A stretch of DNA of 64,000 bases. Origin: Adlercreutzia agrestimuris (GTDB taxonomy: Bacteria; Actinomycetota; Coriobacteriia; Coriobacteriales; Eggerthellaceae). Positions 1 through 8,849 of the stretch are shown in pieces. Under the pieces are notes generated by a model, which worked only from the letters and a program-made list of their open reading frames with translations, had not been told where the DNA came from and searched no databases. Within the stretch, counting starts at the first letter, position 1. Each line of letters opens with the position of its first letter. The stretch spans positions 124,001 through 188,000 of the forward strand of contig NZ_CALPCX010000004.1 in assembly GCF_943193125.1 (NCBI RefSeq), in the 5' to 3' direction. The translations under genes and the position numbers were made by a program.

Positions 1-399
1 GGAATGCTGGAGAAGCGTGAGAACACCATCAAGGATGCTCTAGAGAAATCAGAGCAAAATCGTATTGAAAGCGAACGCGTGCTTGTTGAATACAAGCGCC
101 AGCTGGATGAGGCAAAAGACCAAGCTTCTTCAATTGTTGCAGAGGCACGCAAGACCGGCGAGGCAGTGCAAGCTGACATCACCGCGAAAGCACAAGCTGA
201 AGCTGCTGCTATGATTGAGAAGGCTCATGCCGCTATTGAGGCGGAGAAGAAAAGCGCATTGGCAGAGCTGCAAGGCTCTATGGCTGACCTGTCAGTGGCT
301 GTTGCTTCAAAAATTATTGGCGAGGATCTTTCTGACGAAGAGCATCGCAAGATTATTGAACGCTACGTGAAAGAGGCGGGTAGTTTCAATGCCGAATAA
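1..399 (+). CDS. atpF: ATP synthase F0 subunit b, 5'-truncated by window edge
   Basis: The visible 132 residues are a charged, alanine-rich helix with the heptad-like pattern of the cytoplasmic stalk of subunit b, the peripheral stator that links the membrane a subunit to delta and alpha. Subunit b normally starts with a single membrane helix of about 25 residues followed by this stalk; that helix is absent here, and the frame is open to base 1, so the true start lies upstream of the window. The ATG at base 4 is only an internal methionine. The stop overlaps the first codons of atpH by 11 bases, which points to translational coupling. The order b-delta-alpha-gamma-beta-epsilon that follows is the standard bacterial F1Fo operon. 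Confidence 0.93.
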   Translation, partial: GMLEKRENTIKDALEKSEQNRIESERVLVEYKRQLDEAKDQASSIVAEARKTGEAVQADITAKAQAEAAAMIEKAHAAIEAEKKSALAELQGSMADLSVAVASKIIGEDLSDEEHRKIIERYVKEAGSFNAE

Positions 400-967
400 C
401 CGCCGCATTCAAAAGGAAAAGATCGCCGCGTACGCTACGGTGCTGATTGATACTGCTTATGAGGCGGGTGGTCAGGATAAGGTTCTGATCATTCGCGATC
501 AGTTTGAGCGTATTTTGGGTATCGTGCGTTCGCAGATGGATCTATCCAATGCAATGGAGAGTAGCTCTTATACGCCTGAGCAGAGGAAAACGCTTGCGCG
601 CGAAGTTTTCGCCCAAGCCGATCCGATTCTCGTAGAGGTTTTGGCCATTATGGCTGAACGCGGGGATTTTGCGTTGCTGTCGCGCGTATGGGATAGCTAC
701 AAAACTGAACTGGAGCGCAAACTTGACGTTGTGGTTGTTGACGTAACAACCGTCGTAGAGCTTGACGATCATTTGCGCGAAGTCATTATTAACAAAACGC
801 AAGCCGATCTGGGACATACTGTTGTATTGCGCGAGCATATCGACAAATCCCTGCTCGGCGGCATATTGATGAGTGCGAATGGCCGCCGCATTGACGCTAG
901 CGTCGTGTCGCAGCTTGAACACGCTCGCAACGTGCTTAAAGACTCAACAGATGGAGGTGAATGCTAG
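389..967 (+). CDS. atpH: ATP synthase F1 subunit delta
   Basis: A 192-residue protein with the size and position of subunit delta, the stator cap that joins the b stalk to the alpha subunits of F1. The C-terminal part has the family's typical pattern, a run ending near [18 protein letters not shown], which corresponds to the conserved G-G-hydrophobic-hydrophobic segment preceding the last helix of delta/OSCP proteins. The start ATG lies inside the end of atpF (11-base overlap), and the stop codon overlaps the preferred GTG start of atpA. Nothing unusual is seen. Confidence 0.95.
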   Translation: MPNNRRIQKEKIAAYATVLIDTAYEAGGQDKVLIIRDQFERILGIVRSQMDLSNAMESSSYTPEQRKTLAREVFAQADPILVEVLAIMAERGDFALLSRVWDSYKTELERKLDVVVVDVTTVVELDDHLREVIINKTQADLGHTVVLREHIDKSLLGGILMSANGRRIDASVVSQLEHARNVLKDSTDGGEC

Positions 968-2532
968 TGACTGAAATCACCGCAAAGTCTATTGACGAGG
1001 CACTGCGCAAACAGCTTGATGCCCTTGGTACGAGCGTGGAGTCCCGCGAGGTTGGCACCGTTATCCAAGTTGGCGACGGTATTGCGCGCGTTGATGGTCT
1101 TAAAGACGCAATGGCTGGTGAGCTTTTGGAGTTTACCAACTCTGAGGGTCAGACTGTTTATGGTATGGCTCAAAACCTTGAGGAAGACGAAGTTGGTGCC
1201 GTACTTTTAGGTGACGTTACGGCAATCAAAGAAAACGACACCGTCAAGACGACCGGCCGTTTGGTAGAGGTGCCTTCTGGTCGCGAAATGCTTGGTCGTG
1301 TTGTTAATCCGCTCGGTATGCCGATTGACGGCAAAGGCCCCATCAAAGCTGATGGTACTCGTCCGGTAGAATTCAAAGCTCCGGGTGTTATTTATCGTAA
1401 GCCTGTACATGAGCCGATGCAAACGGGTATCTTGGCAGTAGACGCCATGATTCCGATCGGTCGTGGTCAGCGTGAGCTCATCATTGGCGACCGTCAGACA
1501 GGTAAGACTGCTATTGCTATTGACGCCATCATCAACCAAAAAGGCAAGGATATGATTTGTATCTATGTTGCCATTGGTCAGAAGGCATCTACTGTAGCAG
1601 GTGTTGTTGAGACGCTTGAGAAGTATGACGCAATGGATTACACCATTATCGTTAACGCTTCTGCATCCGACTCAGCTCCTATGCAATACATCGCCCCGAT
1701 GTCTGGTGCTGCAATTGGTGAGTACTTCGTCTATAACGGCGAAGATGGTAAGCCCGCAGGCCCCGAGAACAAGGGTCGCGCTGTCTTGATCGTGTACGAC
1801 GACCTGTCTAAGCAGGCTGTTGCTTATCGTCAGATGTCATTGACTCTTCGTCGTCCGCCCGGACGCGAAGCTTATCCTGGTGACATTTTCTATCTGCATT
1901 CACGCTTATTGGAGCGCGCAGTTAAGATGTCTGATGAGATGGGCGCTGGCTCAATGACCGCTTTGCCGATCATTGAGACGCAAGCAGGTGACGTATCTGC
2001 CTATATTCCGACTAACGTAATTTCTATTACCGACGGTCAGATTTATTTGCAGACCGACCTTTTCTTCCAGGGTCAACGTCCTGCAGTTGACGTAGGTATT
2101 TCAGTATCACGTGTAGGTGGTTCTGCTCAGGTGAAAGCTATGAAGCAGGTAGCCGGTACGCTTCGTCTTGACTTGGCGTCCTATCGTGAATTGAAAGCAT
2201 TTACGCAGTTTGGCTCTGACCTTGATAAGGCAACGCAAGACCAGCTCAATCGTGGTGCTCATATGACCGAGCTGCTTAAGCAAGGCCGCTACAACCCGAT
2301 GCCAGTAATGGATCAGGCAGTAGCTATCTTTGCTGGTGGACATGGTTATCTGGATAGCATTCCTGTTGAGGATGTCGTGCGCTTCCGTGGCGAGCTTATT
2401 GATTATCTCCATGCTTCAAAGCCTGAGATTTTCGATGCGCTGAACAAGGAGCAGAAGTTTACTGACGAAATTGAAACCGACCTAACCGCAGCTATTGAGG
2501 CTTTCAAGCTGCAGTTTGCGGCGTCGGCGTAA
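967..2532 (+). CDS. atpA: ATP synthase F1 subunit alpha
   Basis: Alpha is the regulatory nucleotide-binding subunit of the F1 hexamer. The P-loop GDRQTGKT is visible near residue 170, followed by the family block AIGQKAST and the [21 protein letters not shown] segment in shorter form. Length (521 residues) is normal. An ATG at 961 is in frame, but the strong ribosome site GGAGGTGA at 953-960 abuts it; the GTG at 967 is spaced properly from that site, so I prefer 967. The start then overlaps the last base of atpH. The gene is followed by atpG after 13 bases. Confidence 0.97.
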   Translation: MTEITAKSIDEALRKQLDALGTSVESREVGTVIQVGDGIARVDGLKDAMAGELLEFTNSEGQTVYGMAQNLEEDEVGAVLLGDVTAIKENDTVKTTGRLVEVPSGREMLGRVVNPLGMPIDGKGPIKADGTRPVEFKAPGVIYRKPVHEPMQTGILAVDAMIPIGRGQRELIIGDRQTGKTAIAIDAIINQKGKDMICIYVAIGQKASTVAGVVETLEKYDAMDYTIIVNASASDSAPMQYIAPMSGAAIGEYFVYNGEDGKPAGPENKGRAVLIVYDDLSKQAVAYRQMSLTLRRPPGREAYPGDIFYLHSRLLERAVKMSDEMGAGSMTALPIIETQAGDVSAYIPTNVISITDGQIYLQTDLFFQGQRPAVDVGISVSRVGGSAQVKAMKQVAGTLRLDLASYRELKAFTQFGSDLDKATQDQLNRGAHMTELLKQGRYNPMPVMDQAVAIFAGGHGYLDSIPVEDVVRFRGELIDYLHASKPEIFDALNKEQKFTDEIETDLTAAIEAFKLQFAASA

Positions 2533-2545
2533 GGCAGGTAGACGT

Positions 2546-3442
2546 ATGCCAAACCTTCACGACATAGAACGGCGTATCAACTCTGTCTCCTCGACGAAGC
2601 AGATCACGCGTACCATGCAAATGGTTGCGGCCGCTAAGATTCGTCGCGCAAATGAGCGCGTTGAAGCTTCCACGCCTTATGCCAATTCCATGGTAGAGAT
2701 GTTGGCCAATGTTGCCATGCGTGTAGGTGGCTCTGAAAATGCGTTGTTGCGCACGCATGATGAGGTTAAAAATGTTCTCATCATTGCGATTGTGTCTGAC
2801 CGAGGTCTTGCTGGTGGCTTTAATACTAATGCGTTGCGCCAAATGGAGCGACTCATGCACGAAAAGCAAGCAGCGGGTGCATCGGTTGAAGTAATTGCGT
2901 GTGGTAAAAAGGCAATCGGATACTTGACTTATCGTCATGTCAATCCGTCGCTGTCTTTTGCGAACTTGTCAGCTGACCCCACAATGGATGAGGCTGCACA
3001 GATCTCTGCTTACGCAATTGATGGATACGCAAAAGGAACAATTGACGAAGTGTATCTCGTGTATAACCACGCGAAAAACGCTGCCGAGCAGCAACTTCGC
3101 CAACAAATTGTTCTTCCAGTGGATACGTCGGTATTAGACAAGAACACAAAAGCTGTTGAAGCTGACGAAACGCGACTTGAGGGTGATACCATCTTTGAGC
3201 CAAGCGCTGAGGCCGTTCTTGATCATCTTTTGCCTTCGTATGTGCGTACTACCATCTATCAGGCGCTGATTGATTCAGCTGCTGCTGAGCAGGGTGCCCG
3301 TCGTAACGCCATGATGTCTGCGACGGACAACGCCACCGAGATGGTCGAAACATTGACCAGACTGTATAACCGCGTACGTCAGGGCGCTATCACGACCGAG
3401 ATTTCGGAAATCGTTGGTGGCGCGGCTGCTTTGGAGGAATAA
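2546..3442 (+). CDS. atpG: ATP synthase F1 subunit gamma
   Basis: Gamma is the central rotor shaft of F1. The 298-residue product begins with the family's N-terminal helix (MPNLHDIERRINSVSSTKQI, then TRTMQMVAAAKIRRA) and ends with the conserved C-terminal helix containing RNAMMSATDNATEM and an ITTEISEIVGGA block, which together form the coiled coil. The open frame extends upstream to 2495 inside atpA, but the ATG at 2546 matches the family's N-terminus and follows AAGGCAGG at 2531. The stop TAA directly abuts the atpD start. Confidence 0.96.
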   Translation: MPNLHDIERRINSVSSTKQITRTMQMVAAAKIRRANERVEASTPYANSMVEMLANVAMRVGGSENALLRTHDEVKNVLIIAIVSDRGLAGGFNTNALRQMERLMHEKQAAGASVEVIACGKKAIGYLTYRHVNPSLSFANLSADPTMDEAAQISAYAIDGYAKGTIDEVYLVYNHAKNAAEQQLRQQIVLPVDTSVLDKNTKAVEADETRLEGDTIFEPSAEAVLDHLLPSYVRTTIYQALIDSAAAEQGARRNAMMSATDNATEMVETLTRLYNRVRQGAITTEISEIVGGAAALEE

Positions 3443-4897
<1,455 letters not shown>

Positions 4898-5308
4898 ATG
4901 GCTAGCTTTATGTGCGACATTGTCACGCCTGATGCAAAGCTCGCATCGGTTGAAGCCGAGATGGTTGTAGTGCCAGGCGCCGAAGGCTCGATGGGCTTTT
5001 TGGCGGGACACGAGCCGCTGGTATCGGTGCTTTCAGATGGGGAAGCACGCATTAAGGCCGCTGGCTCAGGTGAGACCAAAAGCTATGTGCTTCAAGGTGG
5101 TTATGTTGAGGTTTCCGCTGATAAGGTAATTATTTTGGCTGATCGTGCGGTTTCCTCGGATGAGATTGATGCAACCGCAGTGCGCGAAAACCTTGCTGTT
5201 GTTGAGGGCAAAATGGCTTCTCTTACAGCAGAGGAGATAGCAAAAACAACACTTGCTTCTGACAAGGTTTGGTACGAGACGCAATTGCGCGTCGTCAATG
5301 CGGCATAG
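4898..5308 (+). CDS. atpC: ATP synthase F1 subunit epsilon
   Basis: Epsilon binds gamma at the rotor base and can inhibit ATP hydrolysis. The 136-residue product shows the N-terminal beta-sandwich pattern (CDIVTPDAKLASVEAEMVVV, then PGAEGSMGFLAGHEPLV) with the family's G-x-GVL-like region replaced by GSMGFL, and a helical C-terminus. It follows atpD directly and is the last gene of the operon; a factor-independent terminator lies about 100 bases downstream at 5411. Confidence 0.95.
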   Translation: MASFMCDIVTPDAKLASVEAEMVVVPGAEGSMGFLAGHEPLVSVLSDGEARIKAAGSGETKSYVLQGGYVEVSADKVIILADRAVSSDEIDATAVRENLAVVEGKMASLTAEEIAKTTLASDKVWYETQLRVVNAA

Positions 5309-5410
5309 TTAGCACAGCGCGAACGCGTGCAAGTGCTAAAGAACGTGGATCATGCGGTGGCCATTGGCAACGCGATGGCCATACGTTAAATCGACATAGT
5401 CTCTGCTTAA

Positions 5411-5444
5411 AGGGGGCGCTATCGCAAGATGGCGCCTCTTTTTT
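5411..5444 (+). terminator. Terminator of the atp operon
   Basis: GGCGCTATC (5415-5423) pairs with GATGGCGCC (5428-5436) around a GCAA tetraloop, with one G-U pair, and is followed by a T-rich tract. It lies 100 bases after atpC and reads in the operon direction. Confidence 0.85.
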
Positions 5445-5480
5445 GTGAGAGCTGCTGGCGCTGTTGTTGCTGTCGGCGCC

Positions 5481-5592
5481 GCTAGCGCGCAATAGCTAGC
5501 GTGCAATAGCTAGCACGCAATTGCCAGCACGCAATTGCCAGCGTGCAATAGCTAGCACGCGGTAGTCAGCGCGCAAAGGCTAGCGCGCAATA
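5481..5592. repeat. Eight tandem copies of a 14-bp unit
   Basis: Eight back-to-back 14-bp units fill 5481-5592 with no spacer: starts at 5481, 5495, 5509, 5523, 5537, 5551, 5565 and 5579. The consensus is GCTAGCRYGCAATA, and the first and last copies are identical. Variation is mostly C/T and A/G at a few columns. The unit is not a multiple of three, so it is not built as a coding repeat; open frames across it are incidental. The core GCTAGC is a perfect palindrome. The array ends at the base where the next repeat element begins. Confidence 0.9.
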
Positions 5593-5808
5593 TGCAAATC
5601 GGGCGCAACCCGTCATCTCGGGTAGTGGCTTATGACCTGGGGAAACAATGCAAAACCGCAGGTCAGACAACATGGCAGGTTGTGCCCGAAATGTATGAAA
5701 ATCATACAAATCGGGCACAAGTTGCCACAGTAACACACGAGCTCTGAACTGGGAAAATAAAGCATTACACCTGGTCAGCGCCTTTGGCAGGTTGTGCCCG
5801 AAATGTAT
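5592..5808. repeat. Two direct copies of a 105-bp element with inverted ends
   Basis: Copy A is 5592-5696 and copy B is 5704-5808, separated by 7 bases. They align without gaps; I count 69 identical positions of 105, with the first 17 and last 24 bases almost unchanged and the middle diverged. Each copy begins with ATRCAAATCGGGCRCAA and ends with TTGTGCCCGAAATGTAT, which are imperfect inverted repeats of one another. CTGGG and GGTCAG fall at the same offsets in both. No open frame fits. This looks like a short non-coding, MITE-like or REP-like element duplicated in tandem; the class is inference. Confidence 0.75.
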
Positions 5809-5824
5809 ATGCTCAAACAAACGA

Positions 5825-5850
5825 AAACCCGGATCACGTGATCCGGGTTT
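5825..5850. terminator. Perfect 26-bp palindrome, likely bidirectional terminator
   Basis: AAACCCGGATCAC (5825-5837) is followed immediately by its exact complement GTGATCCGGGTTT (5838-5850). As RNA this is a GC-rich hairpin ending in T-rich sequence on the plus strand and TTTTCG on the minus strand. It lies 54 bases after the stop of the minus-strand flavoprotein gene, so its main job is probably to end that transcript. Confidence 0.7.
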
Positions 5851-5903
5851 GATTTGGAGGGGCGGGGAGGTGTAGGCGATTATCGCCTTAACTCATCGTG
5901 CAA

Positions 5904-7562
5904 CTACTTGCCTGCATATTCGGCAGCTTGCATGCCTGCAAGGCGACCAGAGCTGTAGGATAAGCCGCTCATAGTGCCACCTACCACATAGTAGGGGCGA
6001 CCATACAGGCTACCGTTTTCAACGCCAGCAATATAGAGGCCATCCACAACAGAGAAGTCCTCTTTGAGTGCGCGGCAGAACTCGTCGGTGCGGCATCCGC
6101 CAGCCGTGTTGAATGCAGCAGCGTTGTACTGGAACACGTGAATTGGGCCGTCAGTGTCTAGAGCCTTAAGCATTTCTGCACGCTTGAAGAATTCGGTATC
6201 GTTGCCGGTTTCGCAAAAGCCATTGTAATCGGTGATTGTCTGCTCAAGGTTAGTGAGGTTGAGTTCTTTAGCTGCATCGGCGACGCTGTCGAAAGTCCAT
6301 GCCCAACCATCAGACTCTGCATTGGATACTAATTCGTCAAAGCCTTCAATAGGGTTCGAATAGAGGAGGAGACCGGACATCCAGCATTCGGGATTACCCA
6401 TATAGCCATAATAGCCGCCTTCTTCGGTGTTTGCTTTAAAACCAGCCTCATCAAAAATGGCAAAGTATTCAGGGACACGGAGAAGTGGTTCGCCACCATA
6501 GGACATTGAGGCCATTGCAAGATTATATTCGTTCATAAAACGGTTGCCCTGCGGGTTAACCAGAAGTCCACCATAGAGCGCAGGCATGCACGCCGGGTTA
6601 AACCAATCTTCGTTTTTGATGTTGCCGCCAACGATGTCTGAAAGGCCCATGGTGTCGATACTTTCGCGATAGGCGCCAGCAGCTTTTGCAATGCGGATAC
6701 CATAACCAGTTTGATAAGGGCTTGAAAGCTTGGCAATCTGGTTGCCGAAAGACTGATCCATCTGCTCCTCGTCAAAGAGAAAGCCGCCGCAAGCAAGAAC
6801 GGTTGATTTGCCTTTATAGTCAATAACGGTGTCGCCTTGCTTGGCCTTTACGCCAGCGAAAACACCATTTTCCATGATGGGCTCTTGAGCTTCAGTTTCA
6901 TAAACAAACTCGACATCATACTTGTCGGTAATGTAGTCTTGCATAACTTGACCTTTGTTCTCGGTGCCGAAAAGATGCACGTCAACAATGCCAATGTCAT
7001 AACGATCAGCGCCTGCCATCATTGCAATGCCCATGTCTTCGAAGATCTCGATATTGCTCGGCATGAGATCAACGCAGCTGCGCAAGAGACGCAAATTAGG
7101 CATTCCGTGAATGAACTCAGCCATGTAATTGAACAGCTCGCCGGTGGTAATGGTTTCTCCCATTTCTTCAACGTACTTCGTTTCAACAGCGCAGGTTCCT
7201 GAAACCATAGAGCCGTTAGTTGCAACGGCGTTTGGGCTGTTTGAAATAACCACTACTTTTGCACCCGCTTTGCCTGCTTCTAAAGCGGCCATCATACCGG
7301 CTGCGCCTGCGCCAACAACAACGACGTCGGCTTCGACAGTTTGAGATGCGGCGCCTAAGCCGCCTTCTGCTTGGGGAGCATCAGAAGTTTCTGCACCTGT
7401 CCCGTCGGCTGCGCTGTCGCTTGAGACTGCAGACGAGCAGCCTGCTAACATACCAAACCCAGCGGCACCTACACCAACGCCGAGTGCGCCGGTTAAAAAG
7501 CCGCGACGGGTAAGCCCGCGCTCTGAAGTCTGCTGATTGTTGGTAGAGTTGTGCTGTGCCAT
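5904..7562 (-). CDS. Tat-exported FAD-dependent fumarate-reductase-like lipoprotein
   Basis: A 552-residue exported flavoprotein. Twin arginines at residues 19-20 (LTRRGFLTG) followed by a hydrophobic stretch and a lipobox ending LAGC (Cys42) indicate Tat export and lipidation. From about residue 79 the FAD_binding_2 fold begins with VVVVGAGAAGMMAA; the C-terminal part has the second FAD motif region with GGTMSGLSYSSGRLAGMQAA. Relatives include flavocytochrome c fumarate reductases and urocanate or other enoate reductases. No FMN-binding domain and no heme CxxCH are seen, so electrons must come from a partner. The substrate cannot be told. The start at 7562 follows AAGGAGGG; the longer open frame upstream has none. 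A LysR gene lies directly upstream on the same strand and may control it. Confidence 0.85.
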   Translation of the reverse strand: MAQHNSTNNQQTSERGLTRRGFLTGALGVGVGAAGFGMLAGCSSAVSSDSAADGTGAETSDAPQAEGGLGAASQTVEADVVVVGAGAAGMMAALEAGKAGAKVVVISNSPNAVATNGSMVSGTCAVETKYVEEMGETITTGELFNYMAEFIHGMPNLRLLRSCVDLMPSNIEIFEDMGIAMMAGADRYDIGIVDVHLFGTENKGQVMQDYITDKYDVEFVYETEAQEPIMENGVFAGVKAKQGDTVIDYKGKSTVLACGGFLFDEEQMDQSFGNQIAKLSSPYQTGYGIRIAKAAGAYRESIDTMGLSDIVGGNIKNEDWFNPACMPALYGGLLVNPQGNRFMNEYNLAMASMSYGGEPLLRVPEYFAIFDEAGFKANTEEGGYYGYMGNPECWMSGLLLYSNPIEGFDELVSNAESDGWAWTFDSVADAAKELNLTNLEQTITDYNGFCETGNDTEFFKRAEMLKALDTDGPIHVFQYNAAAFNTAGGCRTDEFCRALKEDFSVVDGLYIAGVENGSLYGRPYYVVGGTMSGLSYSSGRLAGMQAAEYAGK

Positions 7563-7690
7563 GTTTCCCTCCTTGTGTCTTTCTGACATGACAACGATGC
7601 ACTGAACTGTATCAACGCGCATTAAATAAGTAAAAGAGTGGTTTGGCATGACATCATAAGATTTTTTTATAAGGCGAAGTCAGGGCCGCA

Positions 7691-8590
7691 TTATGCGTCA
7701 TGATTGGTTGATGTTGCGAAGGAAAGAAAGCGCAACAAGGCGGGGTTTGTGTTGTGTTTCGCAAAAATCCATCCAAGATCAATGCGGGGTGTAGGATTGC
7801 GCACAGATAGGGCATGTATTCCAGGTGGTAGGATGGGAACGAGTGAAGCCGGCGCAAGTTGTACACCCAGATTGAAGGCAACCATAAAAGCCGCCATATC
7901 CTGGTCATCAACAAAGTTTGCCGAAGGGAAAGTGGATGAGTTTATGGTAAGCGTCTCCTCGGAGGAGGATTGCTGGCCTGATAACTGATCGGTGGAGCTT
8001 TCGCCAGCAAAAAAGTTGGGCAATTTGCGAAGCTCTTCAAAAGACACTTGGGCGCGCTGAGCCAGATAATGATCTGAGGCAACCAAAAGGCAAAGCTCTT
8101 CGTGAGCAACAAATAAGGCATCGAGATCATCAAAACAGGTGGCATTCGAGAGAGCTGAATAGGCCGCATCATAGCGCCCTTCAAGCAGTTCTCGATGCTG
8201 ATTGTTATCATTGACGCGCGTAAAGGTAAAGTTGACCTCAGGGTGAAGTTTCATGAAGTCCTTTACTACCTTCAGGTCGTTGAGCTGGGTAAAACCTGAC
8301 ACACCGAAAGTTAGCTGCCCCGAAAAGCCTTGTGAGAGGGCGCGACCTCGTCTGACAGAAAGCATATGGTCTTTGTAAAACTTTTGAGCGTCTTGGTGAT
8401 ATTGCAACCCTGCAAGAGTGAGCTTAGTGGCTCCTTTGCCGCGTTCGAAAAGCTTAAAACCAAGTTCGGTTTCAAGCGCCTTGATTTGTTGGCTTACGGC
8501 AGGCTGGGCTAAGTGAAGCTGCTCAGCAGCTTTGGTAAACCCACCTTGATCAACAATGGCAAAAAAGCATTCAAGTTGTTCGGTTCTCAT
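7691..8590 (-). CDS. LysR-family transcriptional regulator
   Basis: A 299-residue protein with the LysR layout: an N-terminal winged helix-turn-helix over residues 1-60 (MRTEQLECFFAIVDQGGFTK, AAEQLHLAQPAVSQQIKALE) and a C-terminal effector-binding domain starting near residue 90. The start at 8590 is set by GGAG in GAAGGAGACGGGT just upstream and by the family's N-terminus; the open frame runs 61 codons further but without support. It is encoded 128 bases upstream of, and on the same strand as, the Tat flavoprotein gene, so it probably regulates that gene; the effector is unknown. Confidence 0.9.
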   Translation of the reverse strand: MRTEQLECFFAIVDQGGFTKAAEQLHLAQPAVSQQIKALETELGFKLFERGKGATKLTLAGLQYHQDAQKFYKDHMLSVRRGRALSQGFSGQLTFGVSGFTQLNDLKVVKDFMKLHPEVNFTFTRVNDNNQHRELLEGRYDAAYSALSNATCFDDLDALFVAHEELCLLVASDHYLAQRAQVSFEELRKLPNFFAGESSTDQLSGQQSSSEETLTINSSTFPSANFVDDQDMAAFMVAFNLGVQLAPASLVPILPPGIHALSVRNPTPRIDLGWIFAKHNTNPALLRFLSFATSTNHDA

Positions 8591-8849
8591 ACCCGTCTCC
8601 TTCGGTGCATGATTATAGGGTACTAGCTTGTGGTTTGTTATGTGAATGTTTGGCATGAGGGCGAACCGAGTTGAGTGAAGAGACCGAAAAGCGAAAAACC
8701 ATTGGCGCAAATACCTCAGCAATTCGCTTTGTGTGTTCTCCAAAAAACCATCGTTTGTTCGCGTGTGCTTCAACGCGCAACGAGGTTGAACCTGCTAGAA
8801 TAGCCAACGAGAAATCTTACTTGAGACACCTTTTATTTACGGGGCACTT
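8591..8849. other. Divergent intergenic region between LysR gene and dnaE
   Basis: No gene is seen. The region must hold the outward promoters for the LysR gene (minus) and dnaE (plus). TAGAAT near 8797 is a possible -10 for dnaE, but I find no convincing -35 partner. Confidence 0.4.

Noticed and set aside
4..6. ATG at base 4 as true atpF start
   Set aside because: The frame is open to the window edge and the membrane helix of subunit b would be missing.
961..966. ATG 961 as atpA start
   Set aside because: It directly abuts the ribosome site GGAGGTGA, leaving no proper spacing; GTG 967 fits.
5481..5592. CRISPR array
   Set aside because: Units are 14 bp with no unique spacers; repeats abut directly, unlike CRISPR.
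5566..5820. Small minus-strand ORF of 84 codons
   Set aside because: It lies entirely in the repeat island, has no ribosome site and its reading depends on repeated non-coding sequence.
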